From Streptomyces noursei (GTDB lineage: Bacteria > Actinomycetota > Actinomycetes > Streptomycetales > Streptomycetaceae): a stretch of 64,000 bases of DNA. The DNA is taken from positions 143,786 through 207,785 of the forward strand of contig NZ_LWBU01000363.1 of the NCBI RefSeq assembly GCF_001646665.1. The letters are read 5' to 3'. Below, one piece after another: positions 36,205 through 45,025 of this stretch. Below the pieces are notes generated by a model. That model made no database searches. It was not told the DNA's origin and was given only the letters and a program-made list of their open reading frames with translations. Numbering within the stretch: position 1 is the stretch's first letter; every line of letters begins with the position of its first letter. The position numbers and the translations under genes were made by a program.

Positions 36205-36428
36205 CGCGGGCTCCTTCAGCGTGGCGCATAGGTACGGCAACCTCGTTGTGTCGGCGCGGCACGCAGCCGCGGGTCGGCACTGGACTGGTCTTACGGATGG
36301 GGGGCGGCGGTTCGGCGTCGAGCCTCGCGCTGGAACAGGCGTCAGCTCGGATGGCCGCGCCCGCAGTGCCGCAGTTGGCACCGGACGATAGCAGCAACGC
36401 GAACGAGCATTTATCCCGGCCCTACCCC

Positions 36429-36866
36429 TCACGTCGACTGCCCCGTCTTCTCGGGCTTGGCGCCCTTGTCGGACGTGGGCTCGACGTAGAGGATCTTGGC
36501 CTTCATGTAGGCGCGGGCCTGGGCCGCGACCCAGACGACGGTCGCCGCGAGCAGGGTGAACGCGAACGCCTTGAAGTCGAACAGCGTGGTGTCCTTGAGC
36601 AAGGCGAGGAAGATGAAGAGCAGCAGCAGCTGGGCCGTGTAGAGCATCAGCCCCATGGCCTGGAACAGCTGCGGCAGCGACTTCGCCGTCCGCTGGAGCA
36701 CCACGAGGCCCACCCCCATGAAGAGGACGACCACGAGCGTCCCGACGACGGCGCCGATCGCCCCCTTGCCACCGGCGACCACACCGCTGACGACGGTCGC
36801 GATCGCGCCGACGGCAAGGGTGGGTACGGCGGTCTGCAGGAGGGTGCGGACGTCATTGGACGGCAT
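36429..36866 (-). CDS. atpI: ATP synthase assembly protein AtpI
   Basis: A 145-residue membrane protein with four hydrophobic segments, first gene of the atp operon. AtpI-type proteins assist c-ring assembly and possibly Mg uptake. ATG 36866 (MPSNDVRTLL) is preferred, preceded by GGAGATG; an in-frame ATG at 36908 would add 14 residues. A 224-nt gap separates it from atpB. Confidence 0.85.
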   Translation of the reverse strand: MPSNDVRTLLQTAVPTLAVGAIATVVSGVVAGGKGAIGAVVGTLVVVLFMGVGLVVLQRTAKSLPQLFQAMGLMLYTAQLLLLFIFLALLKDTTLFDFKAFAFTLLAATVVWVAAQARAYMKAKILYVEPTSDKGAKPEKTGQST

Positions 36867-37129
36867 GGCGGCATCTCCGCTTGCTGGTGGGGGCAGTGGT
36901 GTCGTCATGGACGAGCGTAAGCCCGGTCCGAGGCGTGCTCTCGGGGTCCGAGGAACCGTCGCACTACGGTCCTTCGGCTCTGTCGCCGGGTCTCGTGAAC
37001 GGTATCACAAACTATTTGATGAGGTCTTTACCCTGAGGTGTGCTGACTCTCACACATGAGAGTGACCCTGCGCGTGTGTGCAGGACGCCGGGATGGTTTG
37101 TCTGGTAATGGCCCGGTCCTACGTTTCCG
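36867..37129 (-). promoter_or_regulatory. Upstream region of the atp operon
   Basis: A gene-free gap between atpI and the MraY-like gene. Its centre (about 37005-37035) is unusually AT-rich for this genome, reading CACAAACTATTTGATGAGG on the plus strand. It probably holds the operon promoter: on the minus strand TAGTTT and TACCGT both fit a TANNNT -10, but no convincing -35 could be assigned. A 6-bp inverted repeat ACTCTC/GAGAGT lies at 37046-37063. Confidence 0.4.
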
Positions 37130-38452
37130 TCAACCGCGCGTTCCGGCCTTCCGCCGGTCGGGGAGCTCGGGAAGGGCACTGAGGGCGGTCGCCCCGTTGA
37201 CCCCCGCGGGAACGGGCACGCGCTCGTCGTCCTCGTCGCCGGACGGCGCCGGCGATCCGGCGACGGGCGCCGCCGGGCGCACCGCGCGGCGGCGGTAGCG
37301 CGGCGGGACGAACGACTCGGCCCAGCGCGGGGCGCGCGGGGTGAAGCGCGGCAGCAGCAGGAGCACCAGGCCGATGGCGCTCAGCGCGACGATCACCAGC
37401 ACGATCCACATCGACGCCGAGTGCACGGAGTAGGCCAGCGTCCCGAAGGCGATCAGCGCCGACCAGAAGTACATGATCAGCACGGCCCGGCTGTGCGAGT
37501 GGCCGATCTCCAGCAGCCGGTGGTGCAGGTGCCCGCGGTCGGCCGCGAACGGCGACTGGCCGTTCCACGTGCGGCGCACGATCGCCAGCACCAGGTCCGC
37601 CACCGGGATGGCGATGATCGTCAGCGGCAGCAGCAGCGGGATGAAGACCGGCAGCGCGGCGTGCGTGGCCTCCCGGGTCGAACCCTCGAAGATCTTCAGG
37701 GCGTCCGGGTCGACCTGGCCGGTGATCGAGATGGCCGAGGCGGCCAGCACCAGGCCGATCAGCATGGAGCCGGAGTCGCCCATGAAGATGCGCGCCGGGT
37801 GCATGTTGTGCGGCAGGAAGCCCAGGCACATGCCCATCAGGATCACGGCGAACAGCGTCGCCGGGGCCGCGGCCTCGATCGTGAAGCCGTACCAGATCCG
37901 GTAGGCGTACAGGAAGAACGCGGCGGCGGCGATGCACACCATGCCGGCGGCCAGGCCGTCGAGACCGTCGACGAAGTTGACCGCGTTGATGGTGATGACG
38001 ACCAGGGCGACCGTCAGGAGGGTGCCCTGCCACTGGGTGAGCGCGACCGTGCCGATGCCCGGGATCGGCAGCCACAGGATCGTCAGGCCCTGCATGACCA
38101 TGACGCCCGCGGCGATCATCTGGCCACCGAGCTTGATCAGGGCGTCGATCTCGAACTTGTCGTCCAGGACGCCGATCAGCCAGATCAGGGCGGCCCCGGA
38201 GAGCAGCGCGCGCGGCTCGTTGGACAGCTCGAACACGCTGTTGAGGTTCGGCAGGTGGTCCGCGACGAGCAGTCCCGCGCACAGCCCGAAGAACATGGCG
38301 ATGCCGCCGAGCCTCGGCGTCGGTTCTCGGTGCACGTCGCGGGCGCGGATCTCCGGCATCGCTCCGGCCGCGATGGCGAACTTCCGCACCGGACCGGTGA
38401 GCAGATAGGTCACCGCGGCCGTGACACAGAGCGTCAGCAGGTAATCACGCAC
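37130..38452 (-). CDS. MraY/WecA-family undecaprenyl-phosphate sugar-1-phosphate transferase
   Basis: A 440-residue polytopic membrane enzyme. Family motifs: DVHREPTPRLGGIAMF, NAVNFVDGLDGLAAGMV with the catalytic Asp pair, FMGDSGSMLIG, and the HLHHRLLEIGHSH motif. These fit the WecA/TagO branch, which starts teichoic acid or arabinogalactan-like polymers. Start GTG 38452 (RDYLLTLC) gives the usual N terminus; GTG 38491 in frame is possible. The C-terminal 60 residues are basic and Pro-rich, likely cytoplasmic. Confidence 0.88.
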   Translation of the reverse strand: MRDYLLTLCVTAAVTYLLTGPVRKFAIAAGAMPEIRARDVHREPTPRLGGIAMFFGLCAGLLVADHLPNLNSVFELSNEPRALLSGAALIWLIGVLDDKFEIDALIKLGGQMIAAGVMVMQGLTILWLPIPGIGTVALTQWQGTLLTVALVVITINAVNFVDGLDGLAAGMVCIAAAAFFLYAYRIWYGFTIEAAAPATLFAVILMGMCLGFLPHNMHPARIFMGDSGSMLIGLVLAASAISITGQVDPDALKIFEGSTREATHAALPVFIPLLLPLTIIAIPVADLVLAIVRRTWNGQSPFAADRGHLHHRLLEIGHSHSRAVLIMYFWSALIAFGTLAYSVHSASMWIVLVIVALSAIGLVLLLLPRFTPRAPRWAESFVPPRYRRRAVRPAAPVAGSPAPSGDEDDERVPVPAGVNGATALSALPELPDRRKAGTRG

Positions 38453-38558
38453 GGGCTGCCCCACAGGAATCGCTGGCCATCTCAGCCCCACACCCTAGCT
38501 CCGCCGCCCCCATGGTTATGGACACACGGGTGTCGTGAACGGTTGCACGGGGGTCCTT

Positions 38559-39833
38559 CTACCCCCGATACGGTGGATATCGGTCGGCCAGTTCACGCAC
38601 TTCGGAGCGGACCCTTCCGGCCGAGTCGGGGTCCTCGCGCAGGGCCGCCGCGAACAGCGCGGCGATCCGCTCCATGTCGGCCGCGCCCATCCCCTGCGTC
38701 GTCACGGCCGCCGTGCCGAACCGGATGCCGCGGCCGTCCCCGTACGGCAGGGCGCAGGTGTCCAGGACGATGCCCGCGGCCGCGAGCCGGGCCTTGGCAA
38801 CCCGTCCGTCGCTGCCCAGGGGCGCCGGGTCGGCGGTGATCAGGTGGGTGTCGGTGCCGCCGGTGGTGATGGCGAAGCCCTCCTGGCCCAGGGCGTCGGC
38901 GAGCGCCCGCGCGTTGGCCACCACCCGATGGGTGTACGCGGTGAACGCCGGCGTCGCCGCCTCCCCGAAGGCCACCGCCTTGGCGGCGATCGTGTGCATC
39001 TGCGCGCCGCCCTGCGTGAACGGGAACACCGCCCGGTCGATGCGCTCGGCCAGCTCCGCGCCGCACAGGAGCAGCCCGCCGCGGGGGCCGCGCAGCACCT
39101 TGTGCGTGGTCGCGCAGACGACGTCCGCGTACGGGACCGGGTTGGGCGCCGCCCCGCCGGCCACCAGCCCCATGGGGTGGGCGGCGTCGGCGATGAGGCA
39201 CGCCCCGACCTCGTCGGCGATCTCGCGGAATTCGGCGTAGTCGATGTGCCGGGGGTACGAGATCGAGCCGCACACGATCGCCTTCGGGCGGTGCTCGTGC
39301 GCGAGGACCCGGACCTGCTCGTAGTCGATGAGCCCCGACTCGGCGTCCACGCCGTAGGGGACGAAGTCGAACCAGCGGCCGGAGAAGTTCGCCGGCGACC
39401 CGTGCGTGAGGTGCCCCCCGTACGCCAGACCCATGGCCAGCACCGTGTCGCCCGGCCGCAGCAGCGCCGCGTAGGCGGCGAGGACGGCGGAGGAGCCGGA
39501 GTGGGCCTGGACGTTCGCGTGCTCGGCGCCGAACAGCTCGGTGGCCCGCCGGACGGCGATCCGCTCGGCGGCGTCCGCGTACTCGCAGCCACCGTGGTGG
39601 CGGGAGCCGGGGTAGCCCTCGGCGTACTTGTTGGCGAGCGGCGACCCGAGCGCGGCCAGCACCGCGGGCGAGACGAAGTTCTCGGCGGCGATCAGTTGCA
39701 GGCTGTCGGCCTGCCGCCGCCCCTCCCCCGCCAGCACGTCGGCGATCTCGGGGTCCTGCCGTCGCAGGACGTCGACGTCCGCCCCGTGCGCGTTCGTCTC
39801 GCGCACGTCGGCGGCAGCAGCGGTGACCGGCAT
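38559..39833 (-). CDS. glyA: Serine hydroxymethyltransferase
   Basis: A 424-residue PLP enzyme interconverting serine and glycine with tetrahydrofolate. The Schiff-base lysine is K245 in ATTHKVLRGPRGG. Other marks are LIAAENFVS, the NKYAEGYPGSRHHGGCEY segment and DAAHPMGLVAGG. The more common HKTLRGPRGG reads HKVLRGPRGG here, and DxAHIAGLVA reads DAAHPMGLVA, so it belongs to a divergent SHMT subfamily. A second SHMT may exist elsewhere. ATG 39833. Confidence 0.9.
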   Translation of the reverse strand: MPVTAAAADVRETNAHGADVDVLRRQDPEIADVLAGEGRRQADSLQLIAAENFVSPAVLAALGSPLANKYAEGYPGSRHHGGCEYADAAERIAVRRATELFGAEHANVQAHSGSSAVLAAYAALLRPGDTVLAMGLAYGGHLTHGSPANFSGRWFDFVPYGVDAESGLIDYEQVRVLAHEHRPKAIVCGSISYPRHIDYAEFREIADEVGACLIADAAHPMGLVAGGAAPNPVPYADVVCATTHKVLRGPRGGLLLCGAELAERIDRAVFPFTQGGAQMHTIAAKAVAFGEAATPAFTAYTHRVVANARALADALGQEGFAITTGGTDTHLITADPAPLGSDGRVAKARLAAAGIVLDTCALPYGDGRGIRFGTAAVTTQGMGAADMERIAALFAAALREDPDSAGRVRSEVRELADRYPPYRG

Positions 39834-39965
39834 CAGTGGCTCCAGGCGTGGGCGGGCCCCGTCACACCCAATGTAGGCCCGCCCCGCCCCCGCCGCCGGG
39901 CGGAAGCACCCGTCAGGGGCCGTGACGACCGCGTGGGCGCCCTGCCGGGGTGTGGGGGGCGATAA

Positions 39966-40194
39966 GCCTCAGCGCTTCGTGGGGACGCCCGTCAGGGCCG
40001 TGACGACCGGGTCCAGGGCCTGCCGGAGCCCATCCCCGACGCGCCCCTCGCACCCCTCGGCCCCGGGGGCCTCGCCGGCTTCGCGGCGCTGCGCCGTACT
40101 CCGTCCGGCGGGACCGGACGCCACCGGCCGGTGCCTCAGTGCTTCGTGGGGACGCCCGTCAGGGCCGTGACGACCGGGTCCAGGGCCTGCTGGA
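39966..40194. repeat. 62-bp direct duplication of the phosphatase gene 3' end
   Basis: 39966-40027 and 40133-40194 are identical at 60 of 62 positions, offset by 167 bp. The second copy is the last 20 or so codons of the phosphatase-like gene, including its stop codon; the first lies in the 302-nt gap beyond it. A third, more decayed copy is visible around 39907-39946. Apart from these repeats the gap 39834-40135 shows nothing. Confidence 0.85.
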
Positions 40195-40774
40195 TCTCCT
40201 CGCCGATGGAGCGGAAGAAGGTGATGGGGGCGCCGTACGGGTCGTTGACCTCGTCCGCCTCCGCGCTGGGGGCGAGGAGCCAGCCGCGCAGCGCCGCGGC
40301 GGCGCGGACCAGGGCACGGGCGCGCTCGACCATGCCGTCGTCGGCGGGGTCGGGCAGGGTGGCCGGATCTATGGCCCGTACCAGGCGGGTGAACTCCTTC
40401 AGGGTGAAGGTGCGCAGCCCCGCCGAGTGGCCCATCGAGATGACCTGGGCCCGGTGGTCGCGGGTCGCCGTCAGCACCAGGTCGGCGCGGATGACGTGCT
40501 CGTCGAGCAGTTCGCGCCCGACGAAGCCGCTCGCGTCCGCGCCGAAGTCGGCGAGGACGATCTCGGCGTTGGCCTCCATGGGGGCGCCCTCGTGGCCCCA
40601 GGTGCCGGCGCTCTCCACGATCAGGCCGCCGCCCAGCGGGTCGCCCAGCCGGTCGCACAGGGCATGGCGGGTCAGCCGCTCGGTGATCGGCGAGCGGCAG
40701 ACGTTGCCGGTGCTGACGTGGAGGATGCGGAACGACGTATCCGTGCCTATGCCACGCCCCTCAGGGGCGGTCAA
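40136..40774 (-). CDS. Low-molecular-weight protein-tyrosine-phosphatase-like protein
   Basis: A 212-residue LMW-PTP fold protein. The P-loop region reads HVSTGNVCRSPITERL, so the nucleophilic first cysteine of the CX5R loop is serine (S21), while C26 and R27 remain. The DPYG segment supplies a candidate general-acid Asp. It may be inactive as a phosphatase or use another mechanism. The start is TTG 40774, overlapping the Sua5 gene stop as TTGA, so the two are translationally coupled. Its 3' end is duplicated downstream. Confidence 0.82.
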   Translation of the reverse strand: MTAPEGRGIGTDTSFRILHVSTGNVCRSPITERLTRHALCDRLGDPLGGGLIVESAGTWGHEGAPMEANAEIVLADFGADASGFVGRELLDEHVIRADLVLTATRDHRAQVISMGHSAGLRTFTLKEFTRLVRAIDPATLPDPADDGMVERARALVRAAAALRGWLLAPSAEADEVNDPYGAPITFFRSIGEEIQQALDPVVTALTGVPTKH

Positions 40775-41418
40775 TTGGCCACCTCGAGGTCGGGTACCAC
40801 CTTGCGCAGCTCGTCGACGGAGAGGGCGCCCGCCCGCAGCAGGACCGGGACCTTGCCGGTGACGTCGACGATCGACGACGGGACGATGCCCGGCGTGGGG
40901 CCGCCGTCCAGGTAGACGGAGACGGAGTCGCCGAGCATGCCCTGCGCGGCGTCGCAGTCCTCCGGCGCCGGGTGGCCGGTCAGGTTGGCGGACGAGACGG
41001 CCATCGGGCCGACGTCGGTGAGCAGCTCGATGGCGACCGGGTGCAGCGGCATCCGGATCGCGACGGTGCCGCGGGTGTCGCCGAGGTCCCACTGGAGCGA
41101 CGGCTGGTGCCGGGCGACGAGCGTCAGGGCGCCCGGCCAGAAGGCGTCGACGAGCTCCCAGGCCTGCTCGGAGAAGTCCGTGACGAGGCCGTGCAGGGTG
41201 TTCGGCGAGCCGATCAGGACCGGGGTGGGCATGTTGCGGCCGCGGCCCTTGGCGTCCAGCAGGTCCGCGACGGCCTCCGGGCTGAAGGCGTCCGCACCGA
41301 TCCCGTACACGGTGTCGGTGGGCAGCACGACGAGCTCGCCGCGGCGGACGGCGGACGCGGCCTCGCGGAGGCCGGTCGTGCGGTCGGTCGCGTCGTTGCA
41401 GTCGTATCGCCGTGCCAT
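40771..41418 (-). CDS. L-threonylcarbamoyladenylate synthase (Sua5/YrdC family)
   Basis: A 215-residue enzyme making threonylcarbamoyl-AMP for t6A37 modification of ANN-decoding tRNAs. Family motif: LPTDTVYGIGADAF near residue 32, followed by KGRGRNMPTPVLIGSP and SSANLTGHPAPED. ATG 41418. It follows prmC by 28 nt and overlaps the phosphatase-like gene, so prfA-prmC-sua5-ptp form a run of minus-strand genes. Confidence 0.92.
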   Translation of the reverse strand: MARRYDCNDATDRTTGLREAASAVRRGELVVLPTDTVYGIGADAFSPEAVADLLDAKGRGRNMPTPVLIGSPNTLHGLVTDFSEQAWELVDAFWPGALTLVARHQPSLQWDLGDTRGTVAIRMPLHPVAIELLTDVGPMAVSSANLTGHPAPEDCDAAQGMLGDSVSVYLDGGPTPGIVPSSIVDVTGKVPVLLRAGALSVDELRKVVPDLEVAN

Positions 41419-41446
41419 CAGCGGGCCTCCTCGTACACGTGCTCTG

Positions 41447-42328
41447 TCATGGCGTCGCCTTGCGCGCGGTGGCGAAGCGCGGGCGGTTGTTCAGGTCGGG
41501 GTGGTCGGCGGCATCCGTCCAGCCGGCCTCCTCGTTGAAGATCCACGGCACCTGGCCGCCCTGGGTGTCGGCGTGCTCGACGACGACGAGGCCGCCGGGG
41601 CGCAGCAGCCGGTGGGCGGTGCGTTCGATGCCGCGGATGGTGTCGAGGCCGTCCTCGCCGGAGAAGAGCGCCATCTCCGGGTCGTGGTCGCGGGCCTCGG
41701 GCGCGACGTACTCCCACTCGGTGAGCGGGATGTACGGGGGGTTGGAGATGACCAGGTCGACCTGGCCGTCGAGCTCCGGGAGGGCCGTCAGGGCGTCGCC
41801 CTGGTGGACGGTGACCCTGGACCCCTCGGCGTTCTTGCGCGTCCACACCAGGGCGTCCTCGGACAGCTCCACGGCGTGCACACGGGAGCGCGGGACCTCC
41901 TGGGCCATGGCGAGCGCGATGGCGCCGGAGCCGGAGCACAGGTCGACGATGAGCGGCTCGACGACGTCCATCGCCCGTACGGCGTCTATGGCCCACCCGA
42001 CGACCGACTCGGTCTCGGGGCGCGGCACGAAGACGCCGGGCCCGACCTGGAGCTCCAGGTACCGGAAGAACGCGCGGCCGGTGATGTGCTGGAGCGGTTC
42101 GCGGGCCTCGCGGCGGGCGATCGCCTCCCAGTACCGGGCGTCGAAGTCGGCGTCCTTGACGTTGTGCAGCTCTCCCCGCTTGACGCCGTGCACGAACGCG
42201 GCGAGCTCCTCCGCGTCGAAGCGCGGGGAGGGCACGCCGGCGTCGGCCAGCCGCTGGGTGGCCTGGGCCACCTCGGCAAGCAGCACACTGCGGGGGCTTG
42301 GGGGTCGCCCCCCAAAATGTTGCTGCAC
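41447..42328 (-). CDS. prmC: Peptide chain release factor glutamine methyltransferase
   Basis: A 293-residue SAM methyltransferase that modifies the Gln of the GGQ motif in RF1 and RF2. The SAM motif is VDLCSGSGAIALAMA and the catalytic motif DLVISNPPYIPL. GTG 42328 is chosen because GGAGG lies 6 nt upstream. The conserved protein begins at LLAEVAQATQRL, so about 14 residues between the start and that point come from a GC-hairpin repeat. GTG 42286 or 42421 are alternatives. It follows prfA by 49 nt, its substrate's gene. Confidence 0.92.
   Translation of the reverse strand: MQQHFGGRPPSPRSVLLAEVAQATQRLADAGVPSPRFDAEELAAFVHGVKRGELHNVKDADFDARYWEAIARREAREPLQHITGRAFFRYLELQVGPGVFVPRPETESVVGWAIDAVRAMDVVEPLIVDLCSGSGAIALAMAQEVPRSRVHAVELSEDALVWTRKNAEGSRVTVHQGDALTALPELDGQVDLVISNPPYIPLTEWEYVAPEARDHDPEMALFSGEDGLDTIRGIERTAHRLLRPGGLVVVEHADTQGGQVPWIFNEEAGWTDAADHPDLNNRPRFATARKATP
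42289..42318. repeat. GC-hairpin repeat at the 5' end of prmC
   Basis: TTGGGGG (42298-42304) pairs with CCCCCAA (42309-42315), with a flanking GGGGG run and AAATGTTG. It resembles the repeat in the atpA leader. It is read in frame as QQHFGGRPPSPRS directly after the best start codon, suggesting the repeat entered the start region of prmC. Confidence 0.45.
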
Positions 42329-42377
42329 GCTGGTCCTCCGGGCTGCGGGGTCGGTCACGGGGTGGGGGTCGCCGGTG

Positions 42378-43457
42378 TCACTGGGCGGCGGCGAGCTTCG
42401 CGGCGGAGTCGGCGTCGACACACGCCTGGATCACCGCGTCGAGCTCTCCGTCGAGCACCTGGTCCAAGTTGTACGCCTTGAAGCCGACCCGGTGGTCCGA
42501 GATCCGGTTTTCCGGGAAGTTGTACGTCCGGATCTTCTCGGACCGGTCGACGGTGCGCACCTGGCTGCGGCGCGCGTCGGCGGCGTTCTTCTCGGCCTCC
42601 TCCTGCGCGGCGGCGAGGAGCCGGGAGCGCAGGATGCGCATGGCCTGCTCCTTGTTCTGGAGCTGGCTCTTCTCGTTCTGGCAGGAGGCGACGATGCCGG
42701 TCGGCAGGTGGGTGATGCGGACGGCGGAGTCGGTGGTGTTGACGGACTGGCCGCCGGGGCCGGAGGACCGGTACACGTCGATGCGCAGGTCGTTGGCGTG
42801 GATCTCGACGTCGATCTCCTCGGCCTCGGGCGTCACGAGGACACCGGCGGCGGAGGTGTGGATGCGGCCCTGCGACTCGGTGGCGGGCACGCGCTGCACG
42901 CGGTGCACCCCGCCCTCGTACTTCAGCCGTGCCCAGACGCCCTGGCCGGGCTCGGTGGCGCCGTTGCCGCCCTTGGTCTTCACGGCGACCTGGACGTCCT
43001 TGTAGCCGCCCAGCTCGGACTCGGTGGCGTCGATGATCTCGGTCTTCCAGCCGACGCGCTCGGCGTACCGCAGGTACATGCGCAGCAGGTCGCCGGCGAA
43101 CAGGGCGGACTCGTCGCCGCCCGCGCCCGCCTTGATCTCCAGGATGACGTCCTTGTCGTCGCTGGGGTCGCGCGGGACGAGCAGCAGCCGCAGCTTGTCG
43201 GTCAGCTCCTCGCGCTGCTTCTCCAGCTCCTTGACCTCGGCGGCGAAGTCGGGGTCGACCTGCGCGTACTCGCGGGCGGTCTCGATGTCCTCGCCGGTCT
43301 GCTTCCAGGAGCGGTACGTGCCGACGATCGGGGTCAGCTCGGCGTAGCGCTTGTTGAGCTTGCGGGCGTTGGCCTGGTCGGCGTGGACCGAAGGGTCGGC
43401 AAGCTTCTTCTCGAGATCGGCGTGCTCGCCGATCAGTTCCTCGACCGCCTCGAACAT
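42378..43457 (-). CDS. prfA: Peptide chain release factor 1
   Basis: A 359-residue RF1 that recognises UAA and UAG. The catalytic GGQ is at 235-237 (SSGPGGQSVN). The RF1 codon-recognition region reads RVPATESQGRIHTSA, with the PAT tripeptide that distinguishes RF1 from RF2. ATG 43457 (MFEAVEELIG) follows an AGGAGC ribosome site. Upstream open frame to 43667 is non-coding. Confidence 0.97.
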   Translation of the reverse strand: MFEAVEELIGEHADLEKKLADPSVHADQANARKLNKRYAELTPIVGTYRSWKQTGEDIETAREYAQVDPDFAAEVKELEKQREELTDKLRLLLVPRDPSDDKDVILEIKAGAGGDESALFAGDLLRMYLRYAERVGWKTEIIDATESELGGYKDVQVAVKTKGGNGATEPGQGVWARLKYEGGVHRVQRVPATESQGRIHTSAAGVLVTPEAEEIDVEIHANDLRIDVYRSSGPGGQSVNTTDSAVRITHLPTGIVASCQNEKSQLQNKEQAMRILRSRLLAAAQEEAEKNAADARRSQVRTVDRSEKIRTYNFPENRISDHRVGFKAYNLDQVLDGELDAVIQACVDADSAAKLAAAQ

Positions 43458-43504
43458 CGGGGGCTCCTGGTTTCGCGGATGTGGCTGCTGTGGAAGACGG
43501 CAAA

Positions 43505-43552
43505 GCGCCGGTCCCGGCCACCCCGACACGCGGGGCGGCCGGAGACCGGCGC
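43505..43552 (-). terminator. Long stem-loop between rpmE and prfA
   Basis: GCGCCGGTC (43505-43513) pairs with GACCGGCGC (43544-43552). Inner segments CCGGCC/GGCCGG and CCCCG/CGGGG extend the stem to about 20 pairs with two one-base bulges and a 5-nt loop. It begins 9 nt after the rpmE stop and likely terminates or attenuates rpmE transcription before prfA. Confidence 0.7.
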
Positions 43553-43561
43553 GGTGGCTCG

Positions 43562-43786
43562 CTACTTGGAGGAGCCGGCAGCCTTCTTGCCGAAGCGGGC
43601 CTCGAAGCGGGCCACGCGGCCACCGGTGTCGAGGATCTTCTGCTTGCCCGTGTAGAACGGGTGGCACTCGGAGCAGACCTCGGCGCGGATGTTGCCGCTC
43701 TGGATGGTGCTACGGGTGGTGAACGAGGCGCCACAGGTGCAGCTGACCTGCGTCTCGACGTACTCGGGGTGGATCTCGCGCTTCAA
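43562..43786 (-). CDS. rpmE: 50S ribosomal protein L31, zinc-binding type
   Basis: A 74-residue ribosomal protein. The zinc ligands C16, C18, C38 and C41 are all present, so this is the Zn-containing (C+) form and not the Zur-regulated paralogue. Start is TTG 43786 with AGGAG 5 nt upstream, giving KREIHPEYVETQ. It precedes prfA. Confidence 0.96.
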   Translation of the reverse strand: MKREIHPEYVETQVSCTCGASFTTRSTIQSGNIRAEVCSECHPFYTGKQKILDTGGRVARFEARFGKKAAGSSK

Positions 43787-43930
43787 GGTGTCTCCTAGTT
43801 TCGGGAGGGCGCCGGGTCGCCCGCGCGGGCTGCGCGTGCGTGAACCGGGGCCGACGTACCAGTCTGCCAGGACCGGCCGTATCTCCCAAAACCGGGGGGT
43901 GGCCGGATCTATTCCGGGCCCCCGGGGGGG

Positions 43931-45025
43931 CTACTTCACGACGCCGTCGGCCTGTCCCTTGGCGGTGTCCTTCGTGGCGGAGGCGGGGATCGGCCGGTCC
44001 GCCTTCAGGGCGGCCCACACCTGGCGGGACTGGGCCTGAAGGGGTATGACGCGGTTGAGGTCGGCCGGGTCGTACCGCACCGGCAGCGTGATCATGTCGA
44101 CGTCGTTCGCGCCGAGCTGCTTCAGGCCGCCCGCGAAGTCCGCCAGCTCCTTGACCGAGTCCAGCTCGGAGTCGGGCTTGATAGCCCTGGTGGCGGTGTC
44201 CGCGAGGTCCCAGAGCTTCTTGGGGCTGGTGAAGACGCCGACGCTCTTGGCCTGCTCGATGAAGGCCTTCATGAACGCCTGCTGGAGCTGGATCCGGCCG
44301 AGGTCGCTGCCGTCGCCGACGCCCTTGCGGGTGCGGACGAGGCCCAGGGCCTGCTCGCCGGTGAGCGTGTGCGGGCCGGCGGCCAGGTCGAGGTGGCTGC
44401 TGCTGTCCTTGATCGGCTCGGTGGTGGTGATCTCCACGCCGCCCAGCTCGTCGATGAGCTTCTTGAAGCCGGTGAAGTCGACCTCGATGTAGTGGTCCAT
44501 GCGGATGCCGGACATCGTCTCGACGGTCTTGACCGCGCAGGCCGGGCCGCCGACCTCGTACGCCGTGTTGAACATGGCCTTGCGCTGCCCGGGGGCGGCC
44601 TTGCCGGTCCGGTCGGTGCAGTCGGGGCGCTCGACGATCGTGTCGCGGGGTACGGAGACGACGGCGGCCTTCTTGTGGCCCTCGTACACGTGCAGGATCA
44701 TCGCCGTGTCGGAGCGGGCGGCGCCCTCGTCCCTGCCGTACTCGCCGTTGGCGCCGGCCCGGGTGTCGGAGCCCAGCACCAGGATGTCCAGGGAGCCGTT
44801 GTCGACGTTCTGCGGACGGTCGTCGTCCCGCAGCTGGGCGTTGATGTCGACGCTCTCGATGTTGCCGTTGAGCGTGAAGTACACGTATCCGAGGCCGCAC
44901 CCGCCGACCATCACCAGTCCGGCGGCGGACCACGCGGCGACGGTGAGCGCCCTGCGGCTCTTCCCGGGATGCCTGCGACGGCGTCCCGTGGCGCGTATTC
45001 GGCTGCTGCTGCCCTGCTCGGCCAT
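43931..45025 (-). CDS. LytR-CpsA-Psr (LCP) family protein
   Basis: A 364-residue membrane-anchored enzyme. A basic N terminus and one transmembrane helix (about residues 28-50) precede the LCP domain. Signature residues are visible in DILVLGSDTRAG, RSDTAMILHV, VVSVPRDTIV, GPHTLTGEQALGLVRTRKG and the QLQQAFMKAF helix. LCP proteins attach teichoic acid-like polymers or arabinogalactan to peptidoglycan. It may act on a polymer begun by the WecA-like enzyme at 37130. ATG 45025. Confidence 0.92.
   Translation of the reverse strand: MAEQGSSSRIRATGRRRRHPGKSRRALTVAAWSAAGLVMVGGCGLGYVYFTLNGNIESVDINAQLRDDDRPQNVDNGSLDILVLGSDTRAGANGEYGRDEGAARSDTAMILHVYEGHKKAAVVSVPRDTIVERPDCTDRTGKAAPGQRKAMFNTAYEVGGPACAVKTVETMSGIRMDHYIEVDFTGFKKLIDELGGVEITTTEPIKDSSSHLDLAAGPHTLTGEQALGLVRTRKGVGDGSDLGRIQLQQAFMKAFIEQAKSVGVFTSPKKLWDLADTATRAIKPDSELDSVKELADFAGGLKQLGANDVDMITLPVRYDPADLNRVIPLQAQSRQVWAALKADRPIPASATKDTAKGQADGVVK

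Noticed and set aside
42378..42421. prmC start at GTG 42421 overlapping the prfA end
   Set aside because: There is no ribosome site. The extra residues are Pro/Ser-rich and non-conserved, and GTG 42328 has GGAGG at ideal spacing.
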